From Cunninghamia lanceolata (lineage: Eukaryota > Streptophyta > Pinopsida > Cupressales > Cupressaceae): 64,000 bases of DNA. Shown here in pieces: positions 1-12,100 of this stretch (its first letter is position 1; each line of letters opens with the position of its first letter). The stretch lies in assembly GCA_027924645.1 (NCBI GenBank), contig BSBN01001807.1:11674001-11738000 (forward strand). The letters are read 5' to 3'. Below the pieces are notes generated by a model that did no database searches, was not told the origin of the DNA, and worked only from the letters and a program-made list of their open reading frames with translations. Position numbers and translations under genes: made by a program.

Positions 1-113
1 AGCACTGCTGGAATTACAGGGCAGACATTATTCATGTGGTCTAGGCCCAAGCCCTTAAAGGGTCTTTGCTTCTTATGAGCAGCATAATATTCTCCAAGTA
101 GTGCTTTACTAAC
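1..113 (-). CDS. ACX3: ACX3 exon 11 (runs off the left edge)
   Basis: Acceptor TTCAG. It encodes VSKALLGEYYAAHKKQRPFK and GLGLDHMN, matching the region after the catalytic segment. No donor is seen before position 1. Roughly 150 C-terminal residues should lie to the left of the window. Confidence 0.92.
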
Positions 114-3100
114 CTGAAGCATAAGAAAGAGATGTTAGGGCAGAGGCAGAGATATATTTCTTTCAGTTTAGACAAAATAGAGCATAGAATCAGATAATTA
201 AGATGCATTGTAGCCTTCAAACTCCTTGTGATGATAAAAGTACAGAAGAAATCTGCTGAGCTGCATCTTGTCATTATTTGTATTAAATTATTAATAATTA
301 CAGAAAGATAACTTTTTTCCCACAGACAGCAACTGACAAAATTACCAGGATAGTTATAGCTAGAATTAGAAATACATTGTAGACTCTAGTTAAACTCCAA
401 TAAATATAAACATAAAATATTACATTTTCTAAAATATTCAAGTTCAATTCCCCTTGGTTAGTATCTCCACTAGCATGCTCCAGGACTAGGCCCCTGTTTG
501 TGTCCCTTTTGATTATGGGATTTGCTAAAAAACACTCATTTACCAAGAAATTTTTTTAAAATTATGGTTTTCTATTCAGACCATACCTGTTGCATAAGAA
601 CATTATTGTCTCCTTCAAATGTGGATTGAACATTAAATTCACGCAGGAGTTGACCTACACGATTTTCGGTTTTTAGGCCTTGACCGCCACATGCTTCACG
701 ACACTCCTGCATCTCAAATATTTTTTACCATTAACTACTTCCAGCTTTTAAGAAAAGCTAAAGACTATAATCAAGCACACACCACAGACACAAACAAAGA
801 AATCCAAAATTATAAATGGAAATATAATCACTGACACGATTATAGCTCATACATACAATAAAATGATCAAAATTAAATCTGGCCAACATCCTTATTGAAT
901 TTGAAGACAACCTGTAATGTATCCAAGTTGTGCCATGTGAACATCGCCTTATATCCACTAGAAAGAACATGAATAGTCTTGCTATCAGAAAGGGTCCGTT
1001 TCCAATATATCATCTTGAGATCATTAGCCGCACAACTCATTGCATATCTGCACAAACAAAATACTCAACTATTGCTTAAGCAGTTCTTCCTTCCCATTGT
1101 ATCTGCCAACCCTTCAAATTATTTCAAAGATTTCTTCATTAGTATTTGGGTTAATAGTATCAATTTTATACCTTGTTCACGTGACATACTGATTTATCTA
1201 TTTATTTTACATTAGGATAAACATGTACTTTCAAATTAAAGGAGGATAAAAATTTAAGAAATATTTTCATATCAGCTCCTCCTTTCCACCTAAAGAGACA
1301 TGTATGCAAATTAGAGATTACTCGGAAAACAGATTAAAGGAATGCTGTCTCCATTGTTTTAAGGTCTTGAAGAACTGCGAGCAAAATGGAAAGCGTTGTG
1401 TTTGTCATCAAACCTCTGATGCAAGTACAATCCCTACAATGTGACTCCATGCACTTCATCATAATAGAAGGGCACATAATGTCTATCCTTAGAGACTCTG
1501 AACCTCTTCCATCAAATGCGATGCTGATTTCAATTACCCTTTAGCAACCATTCCCAAGGACACAAAGCTTACACCTTTCCCTTTAAGTGAATTTTCCTAA
1601 TGAATAACATACACCACATTGTAAATCTCTTCTATCTTATTATTATATAAATACACAGACATGGAAAACGAACCATGCACCATAATTATTGTGTGGTGTG
1701 GATGCAATATACATGCATGAAACTATGCATTATATCATACACATGTATGCCAAATGGAACCAGACAATAATAAACAAAACCCTCAGATAATTGGATGTTA
1801 GTTCCAGAATACCAATTATGAGGACCTCCCATGAAAATGTGACATGACAAACTCTGAACAACATTACAAGGATACTCCATATCCTATCTTATAATTGTAT
1901 GCCCATTTCCCAGAACCACCTATACCCACAATGCATAAATCACAATAATTACCCTAAATGCGCCAACTAGCTCTTATTAAACGCATAGCTTAAGATCAAA
2001 TTACACAGTAACTGTAATCATAAATGATCATAACAAAACTTAACATGAAAGAGGCATTTCCAACATATATTCTAGTGGGCTTGATCAAGTGGCAAGGTGG
2101 AGTGATTGCTGTAATGAAGAACCTGCTGGGCAAGCTACCCAAGTTAAAGTGGGCCACCCATGCATGTCCCATTGTGGTTCTGTCAGTCTCCAAGTGTGTT
2201 AGCAAAGAAGCGATAGAGGCATTTCCAACATGAGGAATAATTCAATCATAATATAATAAAACCAATATTACACAGTTCTGGATAGAAATGGACTGTTGTA
2301 GAGGAAAAGATACATCTTCAACAGGAGGCATAACTCAATCATATTAAAACACATACTAATATTACATATTATGCCTAGAAAGGAAAGCTGTGGTGAGAAA
2401 TGCAAACCTACTTTGTTACTTTTCTCTGAAATAGACCAATAGGGGGCCTAATGTTCAAATGATACCTCTTTATGGGCCTCAAAAGGCTGTTAATTATTAT
2501 GCAAGTTTCCCTCCTATAATAATTAATAATTACAAGCTCTATAAAACCCTATTTTCTGCACTTATAGGTGGATTTGCACTCTACAAACAAAACAAAAATA
2601 CTGTATAAGTAGATATTGCTTGCATTTTCTGTATTGATCCATGTAATCATTGCTCCTCCTTTATTTAATTTATTGCTTCATACCTTAGATTAAGGTTTGA
2701 GTGCAATTCCCCACTGTGACTGCACCTTACTAAAACTTCTTGTGAGCAGGTTGGTTTCTCATACACCACTTGACAGTCAGTTCGGCAATTTTGGGGAATG
2801 CATGGCTGTGTTGTAGTATTGTGTTGTGTAATACTGTGATTATGCTTTGAATCACTCCTGTGTAGAGTTGTGGGGTTGCATACCTGTGATACATGTACGT
2901 AATCTCGTTGTGAGATGCACAGTGCAAACCTTGTGATAACACCTCCTGAGTTTCATGAAAGAATTAGAGTGAGGGCACTAAGAGAATCAGAATAAAGGCA
3001 CTACGAGGTAGAATAGCAGTTGGAAGCATCGTTTAGTGAGTCAGAATGGCAATGGCCAGTGTGGTTTAGTGTAATGTTGATAATTCGAGTGCTACCATTA

Positions 3101-6100
3101 CAGCAGTAATTCTTCCAGCTCGTCTCAGACTTCATAGATTCTGATATGCAGCAGGATGGGCTTGAAAGGAAGGAGAGATTCAGGGTTTCGTAGGGTGTCA
3201 AATCCATCAGGACTCAATTGTGTAACCTTTTCAAGAAAACAACGTTGAAAATAGGATGTCATGAAACTTTCCTATCTTTTATTTCCTGTAAAGACATCAA
3301 GGAATCACTTTGATAATGTTGCAATTTTTAGTTCAACATGTGTGTTTGATTAACCCTTGAAGACTAATTTGGTCTGCAAGAAAAAACAGTGCAGCTAGAA
3401 AACAATGTATGATAAGAGAATGATGTGGCAGTCCAAAGCTGGTGAAAATGCCTTCATGTTGAAGTGATTATTGCTGGATGTCCACCTCCTTATGTGTGCT
3501 CAAATTCTATTTGTAAATTGATTACAAATTGAGATGAAGTGAGAGCCTTAGAAAAATATATGATATTATGAAAAATCTTAAGTTGCACATGTGCACTATT
3601 CTCTGTATAGAAGAAAGGACTGTAACAGTCATATGCTCTCAATTAAATAATCAGTCAAGAGATTCTGTAGAGAGCTAAAAGTGAAGTAGCCATGTGCATA
3701 CATAGCATATACTGTAGCATGTGTATGTTGTGAAAATTAAATTAAAGATAACAAAAAGTAATAATTGTTATTGTTTGGCAGTATGGCTAATTCCTAATGG
3801 GGGTGGTTACATGGAGAACGTATTTTTCCAACAACAAACATAGATAGCTCCATTGCAAACACAATGTTGAACTATCCTCCATATTCTTACATCCATTATT
3901 GGCCTGATTGAGTTCTTCGTGTCAATATCATTGGCATGCATGCATACTATAACAGTAAGTACCGCTTAGTATTTCAAATGCGGTTAACTCAAGTGGTAAA
4001 AACATTGGGACTTCCATAGCAGAGCCTCGTGTTCAAATCCCTTAGAGATGTTATAAAGTATTTGAAATCCATAGTGAATTTGACCGATAAGGGAAAACAG
4101 GGAGCACATGAGGAAACCAAATAGAAAAACCAGGGATCTGAAAGAATATTTTCCCGTATATGCCTGAAAGAGTCCTAACACATGTTTAATCGTTTTTCAA
4201 AGCTAGTGGAATAGGGTTTTTCACAGGGTTTCGAGCACGGCTTTTCCTCAAAGTGACGACGAACAAGGTTTCGAACACAAGCAGGTTTCGAGGTTCCCAG
4301 CGACGTTTTAGGCAATCTCTTGGCAGTTTTCGACAAGACTTCGATAGGGTTCCGACAGTTTTACATTGGCAGATTCAAACTTTTGGCAGATCTCCCTCAT
4401 CCCGAGTTCCGCAGGGTCATCCCGAGGTCGTGGCTGTGGGCCTTAGCGACGTTTCGAGGGTGTGGCAGGGAGCTTCAACAATACGAATAGGGGTCTTCAG
4501 CGGAGGTTTTGGCTTCGAGTGTCGGACTCTTCAACTTCAGAGGGCCCTACACATCCCCAGGTTTGTCTCACAGGCCCCTCACTCTCGTTTTTTAATTTTT
4601 TTTGGTGTTTCTTTTTATTCGGCACATGCAAAACAAAGATCCAAAACAGCAAATGGAGTTTTCTAAAATGGTTAAATGAACGTCAAAATCGAAACCCTCT
4701 TTTAAACAAAAGGCAAGGTCCCAAAACATGTCTCGCAGAGGGGAACAAGGGTTTGTCATGGATTTGGCGCAAACCTCAAAGCTTCTCAAGGTATTGAAAA
4801 CCTTGGGGCCAAGAGAACTTGGGTCTGAGGGTCTGGGGACGTTAAACAGGGTTGTTCCATGTGTTCCTAGCTCAGTGGCTAGGGCGTTCTCTCAGGGAGA
4901 GGGTAATCTCTGGTTTCAGTCCTCCCACACCCTAAACTCTCCCACAAGGTCAGATCTCAACCTACAGGTGGAGGGTTCAGTGGGGGCTCAGTATTCGCTT
5001 TGGCAGGGTTTTAATCAAGAGAGACCTAACGTTGCAGAGGGTCGGCTAGTTTTTATGAACCCTAAGCAGTATAGGGGTATACTGAGGCGCAGACATATTC
5101 AAAGATCGAGACACGTGCAGACGAAAAAACTCACCTTGATTCTGCCGAATACTACAAAGGTTAAGGCGCCAATCGCAGCTAAAATGCAGGGTTTAGTAAG
5201 TAACCAGGCTGAAATAGGGGTTGATAAAGTTAGAAAGAAAGGGATCTCCTCGACTCAAGAAGATTCTAAATCGGAACATGGCAAGCAGGGAACTCTCTTA
5301 ACAAACAAAGCTGAGGGTGATGACTGGTGTTGCTGTTTTTGTGACAACACAACAATAGAATAAAATCTTGAGTATCCTATCCTCTCTTGATCAAAGCTTC
5401 CTAAATGTTGAATTATATGATCAAACAAGAACGTTCCAAGGTTCCTTTGATGTCAGGTCTTGACTTGTACGTGGATAGACTCAGTGAATAAATGTGATCT
5501 TGCTGGTAATCACAAAGGGACTTACGCTAAATTCCTCCTCCTTCATGAACATGGATGAAATTCCTTACTTCTTGGATGTGAATGAATGGAACTTCTCCAA
5601 TCAAACTTAAAAGAAATATCAAAAGGAAAGGGTTGAGAAGGCTAATCTAAGGACAATGAAATAATGAACAATGCTACGATAGACAAATTCCCTTCCAAAA
5701 CCTAGCTTCGCTTCACCATGATAGCCAACAATTACAGGAAGCAGGTGCAATCTCCAAAGGTAATCATATGATTTTCATATTGCAAACACGCATCCAAATA
5801 CCCACAGCTGGCACAATTTGAACAAGTATTCACAATCGAACTAAAGCAAATGTAGTTTAGGCTAACTTTCCAAAATGACTTATCTTCGATAAATCATAAA
5901 AAGTATGAACCAAAAAGGAATTCATCAAATATCTCAACATATACTCATCATATCAATGAACTTCTAATCTATTCTAATCTACTTGGAAACACATCTTCAT
6001 CATCTTCAAGAAATAAGAAACCATGGGACATTCCAATACACAACACAATTGTTGCCAAGCTTCAATGAGAAATGCATTAGTCTTGGAAGTGATTACAACA

Positions 6101-9100
6101 ATTTCATGAGTTCTCTCCAACAACTTAGAAGAGCTTCCTCTACTCTACTCCTACTCTACTTCTAATGATCTCTAATCCTCTTTCTAATCCTCTTCCAAAT
6201 GAGAGAAGCGAGCCTTATATAGAGCTCAAGAATTACAATGAAGGGCCTAGATCAATTCAAGTAGCCAAGGGCCCAGATCATGCCATCTCAGCAATTAGTT
6301 ACAACAACTTGCTATTTTTAGTACATAAGAGAGGCAATGAAGGCACGTTTCCCAAGAAGATAAAGATGAAATGGAATCTTTAGAGCATCTTCTACATGGG
6401 TGCCCTCTTTAACCTATTGTTTGTTGTAGATGCATTGAATGTAGTCAGGCGATGTGGCGAATCGTAATAGGATGGATGATGTGTACATGCCACTTCAGCA
6501 ACTCTTATGGATTCCAACAGTTAATTCAATATGCTTTTGGGCATATTCCCAAATTGCATCATCTGTGCAATGTCTTCAAATGTGATTGCTTTGATGAACT
6601 TGAATGTTTGGGGATGTATCCTTGCTGATTTTGCCTTGTGTCTTTTGTACGTCGGATGTATATGATACATGTTGCTCATTTGCCTAACTCTGTGATACTT
6701 CTCCTTGCAGGATATATGTTGATCTTCTTTGAATGCTTTTTCATAGAGTAGCGTAGATAATGATGCTTCCTTCATAACATGGAGTAGGAGACTTCTCTCA
6801 GAGCCTTGAAAATTCAAGAAGAACTTGAAGTTTGATGGATGAATATCCTCTATGATGCCGATGATGAAGTGTACTGGCATGATGAACTTGAAGTGATCTC
6901 TTGGAGTGGTAACATGATGTCTCCCTTGCAGTGACTGCCTCTTGACTTCATTCCTTGCTTGAAGATGGTTCCAGGCGCCTTGCTCCTTGGATGACTTCTC
7001 AGCCCCATTGATGCTCCTGCAACATAGAGAAAGCAACCATTAAACCATTGATAAACATTCAATTTCATAGCACATAGGAATCATTTCCAAGCATATTCAT
7101 CATGTTACTAGTCTAGGCGCAAATTTAGGTTTTCAGAGAAGTGAAAGTGCGCCTAACATATTTAGTGTGAATTTATGGTTTCAAAGCGTTGTGGATGCTT
7201 AAAGATGTTCATTCTTGACAAAGTAAAGCCTCCTCATCATTGATTCATGCCCTTGTACTTGATGTGCAAATAGATGATTGTTCTGATGTGAAAATGCACC
7301 TTGATTTGATAGGTGTGTATTTCAACTTGTATGGACTTTAGGAACTGTGCGTGCAATTTAGGAACTTATCAAACCCAAATAACCTCAAAGTTTATAGATT
7401 CAAGCATGTTTTCCCTTAGGCACAAAAAGATGACTTTACAAATGCAAATTGGCGCCTAAGCTTGGGTGAGTGAGTGTTGGACTTAAGTAATTGTAGGTGT
7501 GTTGAGAGGTCTAATTCTTCAAGGCGCCACTTTCTTTTGCAACTTCTAACATCCTTTTCTCAAGGCGCACATTGATATCTTTACAGGTGTGAAATTGCGC
7601 CTTAGCTTACTTGAAGCAATCTTAGTTAAGCTTGAACCTTCAGTATGTGTCCAAACGCACATTTGTCATTGCTAGTGATGATTTCATAGGTTCTAACTCT
7701 AAGCGCACATTTTGACTTCTACAATGGCCTGAATGCGCCTTGACTTCCCTTTGTGATTTTCCAAAATTTTCTAAGTCAAACAGTTCATGTTGATCCTTGG
7801 GCGCAAATTGGAGTCCCTGGATGATGTTTCCCTCCACCAGGCCTAGGCACACATGGGTGATTCTACTGAAGTAAAACTGCGCCTTAGGCTCTAGGGTCAC
7901 AATTCTTGAAAATTTCTTAGTTAGAACTCTTTAATCACCATTTAGGTGCAAATTTATGATTGTCAGTGATGATGTTGCAAGATTTTACCTTAGGCGCACA
8001 TAGGTGATTGATCAGAAGCAAATCTGTGCCTAAAGTCATTGTGCCATTTCCTTGCAAAATTTCCTTAGTTCAAACCATTTTGAGGATCAAAATATCAATC
8101 TTTATTAAGGCACCAAGGTTTCATGATAAAATCCTCCTATATTAAGGCGCACTTTGCTCACTATCAGACTCCTAAATTGCGCCTTAATGTATGCTTGTCC
8201 TTTGTTAAGATTTCGTCTAAGTCCAGAACATGAGGTTGTCATTCAATTGTTTGAGGTGCAACTTACCTTGTCATTACTAAGCCCTTGGCTTCCACAGACT
8301 CAGAATTTGGCATTCTCCAGGAAATTATGGGTTTCCACACGAGGTTATAGATTCACACACCACCAACTTCATCATGAAATAAACCTAAGACATCATCCAG
8401 GACCCATGGCAAAGCACTGGAGCTCAAAAATAGGGGTCCCCATTCGCAATGGGGCGATGTTGTGAAAACGTCACAACATCTAGCATCAATCCGAATAAAT
8501 GTTCCTAAACATTTCAAAGACAAAGACTCAATCCAGACCCAAAACCTGCAGACACTCCTCTACTCATCAACTAGCTAGACGACGAACTCAAAAAGGAAAA
8601 GAATCATAGATTGGATCAAGACACTTCATCTTTTGGGCGTGAAATTAAGATAAATTTCAATTAAAACAGGTTTCTTAATTGTTCCAGACTTCCAATGACA
8701 AATATGAATCAGGTTTCAGCATTTCCATGTACACCCACACACTAAGATGAATTAATATAAATACATACTCAAAGGATCAAAATTAACTGCCAGCATGACT
8801 ATCCATATCCCAAAGATCCAAGTGTGTGCAATTGATTCATTCCCATTTTTTGGCAACTAAGTTCACCCAAGATCCTTTGTGCTAAGCTATGAAGTTGGGA
8901 TCATTTTACCACCAGGAGAATGCTCTGACGCTGAGATGTGATGAATCTTGATGGAAGCAAATGGTGATTCTTCTAGTAATAATTCTTCTGCAGTGATATT
9001 CTTTCTTGATAATGCCCTTGATGATCTTTGACGTTAATAATCTTCAGATAAAATTCTTCATATGAGAGTCTTCAAATGATAATCTTCATATTGATGTTTT

Positions 9101-12100
9101 GTAGTGGCTCTGGTGTTGAAAAACACCTTTTATTTTCACCCAGTAGGCTAGCAGTACTTAGTACCGCCCGCCACTCTCATCTGGATCTACAGTATTGGTG
9201 TTGGTGGTAAAATGGGGACCCAAGCTTTTCACTTAACACAAGATCACGCAGACTTACTTAGAAAACCTCCAAATCATTAATGTGTGAAATATATAAGACC
9301 CCGAAATACTTCAAGTAATACTAAACAACTAATTCATCACCCAGGAGCAAGCAGTCATGCCATCCGAACTTAGCAATGGAATCCACGAGAAATCCATCAG
9401 TCATGGTCCATGTTCCTCAAAAGAAAACTAAGAATTCATAAAGCTTAAGATTTATCATTTTAAACATTTAAAACAAAAGATTGCAGTGTCGAGACACAAT
9501 ATATGATTAGCTTCCAAGTCAAGTACAAAGTCTAATATGATAAATTGAAAGAAAAATGTCTTTAGACTCTTAAGACTTTCATGAATGGATGTCTAAGTAA
9601 TGAACCAACATATTATCACGAATTGAAACCAAAATATGTGTTTAGGATAACATCACCTCGTCACAAACAGGGGAACTAGACACAACAAACCACCTAAACT
9701 AAACAACAGACAACTAATCCACGAAAGCAAACATCTACCAAGCTAAGGAAAGCACACAACAGAAAGCAAACTACCCCAAAGCAAGCCAAACGACGGAAAA
9801 GCAAAACTAAGCTAAGACAAACCAACACTTGAGTCAAAGGACCTCAAGGCAGCAAACCTACTCTAGGACACAATAGGAAGAAAACCCTACTCTAACCTAG
9901 CTATGTACAAGCAACAAACGAATGCGACCTAGGACACCTAAACATATACATGCCCTAATATGATTATTCAATATGAATAAGAGTAACAATGCGCAAGTGA
10001 ATGTACGAAGTTTTGCAAATTTATCTTCGAATTCAGAAAAAAGATCTTGCACAATATGATTCTCATACTCAAGCAAACTTTCGCACAAGATTATCAATTG
10101 TGGCAATTCAAAAGAACCATGATTTATCCAAACACAAGTTGTTTTTCTTGAATTTCCATAGTCAAACTCATATTCATCATATTCATCATCTGGAAACTCA
10201 TAATCATCAAATTCAAAATATTTCCAATCAAGAGCAAGGAGAGATACAACCCGATGGTCTTCATCCGAAAGTGAAAATTCATGCTCGTCACCCACCAATA
10301 TGTCCGGAGGTCGAAGTTGGTGATGGATCATCCCACTCGCATTTGAAACATGCAATATTTCATTTATAAGCTCCTTTTGAATCTCCAGCAACGGGCTCAG
10401 CATCAACTTGACTTCGACTTCCGTGGCAGCAACTTGTTCATCTTGTGATAATTTTGGCATTGATTCTCTTTGTATGGAAGCGTCTAGCGCCCCTCTGAAT
10501 TGTTCTTCATTCAATGACTCTTCGATGATGGCTTGAAGTGCTTCTTGTAGTGCATCTAGTTGACTATCTTCCAACAACTCCTTTTGTACTTCCTGCAACT
10601 CATTTTCAAGAATCTCCCTATGTAGCATAAATGAGTGTTCATCAAGGATTTCTTCTTGTAATGAACTCAAATTACTTTCTTCTTTGATGGAGGAATTGAC
10701 ATCTTGTTCATCAATTGCCTTCGTTTGAATGTCCTCTATTATCTTTTCAACTTCTTCAGCAGGTTCATTCTTACTTGGAAGAAGGTATGCAAATATGCTC
10801 TCCGCTTGATCATCAATCTTACTCGTGCTATCTTCACTTTTGAACAACATGGGAACGTCTTCTCCTTTGGATGGTGAATTGATTTCTTGAAGACATTTGT
10901 TCCACAAGTCGTCTAATCTCATTTGTACTTTGGATTCTTCTTCCAACCTTAATTGTTCCTTGACTTGATAAATAGCTTTCTGACAAGATAAACAGGTGAG
11001 TTCTGAATGAGTGTGTTATGAATTCTCCACCAACCACCTGGAATCAACATTTCTTCGGCAAGCAAGTCCTTCTCAATACTTAGTCTCTTCATGATCATTT
11101 CCTTGAAACTTATGAAGAATTCTCTTTCGTCAAATAAAACTTCGGGAAGCACCTTTGTAGGAACAATTGGCTCATGCACCTGTGAAAAAGAAATTTTCCC
11201 TTGCAATGCTAATTCCATCCTTGATAAAAATGTCATGCAATATAACTCGTCGTGTTCATTGGTACTATGAATTCTACACCCTTTCTGTGATGCAAAGTCA
11301 CTCAAACTCTTAGGATGAAGTTGTGCATTCAAAGTCTACCAAAGCTATAAGATATTGACTTGAGGATGATCCATTTTGAATTGCCTTGAAGATCATGAGA
11401 AATCCATATCTATATTTTTTGTTTTTCTGATTTTTTACTTTTTTTGTATTTTCGGCATAAGAGAGATCTTGAAATCTCAAATTTAGCTTTGAAAGCTCGC
11501 TTGGTTCCACATTCACAATCCTTCATTCGACATTCCCACAATTCTTCTTTCAACTTGGGAGTGAATGGATTAATTCATCACTTGGCCCTCCTCCTAGTGC
11601 CAAAAATGTTGATGGGCATTAGGAGGAGAAGGGTGTGCAACGAATGAAGCAATGTCTTTGAACGGAGCAATATCTTCTTTCAGCCCTCCTAGCACCAAAA
11701 ATGTTGATGTTTTTGTGACAACACAACAATAGAATAAAATACTGAGTATCCTATCCTCTCTTGATCAAAGCTTCCTGAATGCTGAATTATATGATCAAAC
11801 AAGAACGCTCCAAGGTTCCTTTGATGTCAGGTCTTGACTTGTACGTGGATAGACTCAGTGAATAAATGTGATCTTGCTGGTAATCACAAAGGGACTTACG
11901 CTAAATTCCTCCTTCATGAACATGGATGAAATTCCTTACTTCTTGGATGTGAATGAATGGAACTTCTCCAATCAAACTTAAAAGAAATATCAAAAGAAAA
12001 GGGTTAAGAAGGCTAATCTAAGGACAATGAAATAATGAACAATGCTACGATAGACAAATTCCCTTCCAAAACCTAGCTTCGCTTCACCATGATAACCAAC

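Noticed and set aside
4253..4666. 137-codon plus ORF before LINE-A ORF1
   Set aside because: Lies in the presumed LINE 5' UTR, low complexity with repeated ttcga, no motif, and overlaps another frame.
5328..5363. Last codons of the open frame starting at 4728
   Set aside because: These codons are LTR-B sequence reached by read-through; the true ORF1 continues at 20881.
10001..10369. 122-codon plus-strand ORF in LTR-B
   Set aside because: Shadow of the longer minus-strand acidic ORF; His-rich composition is the complement of Asp/Glu codons.
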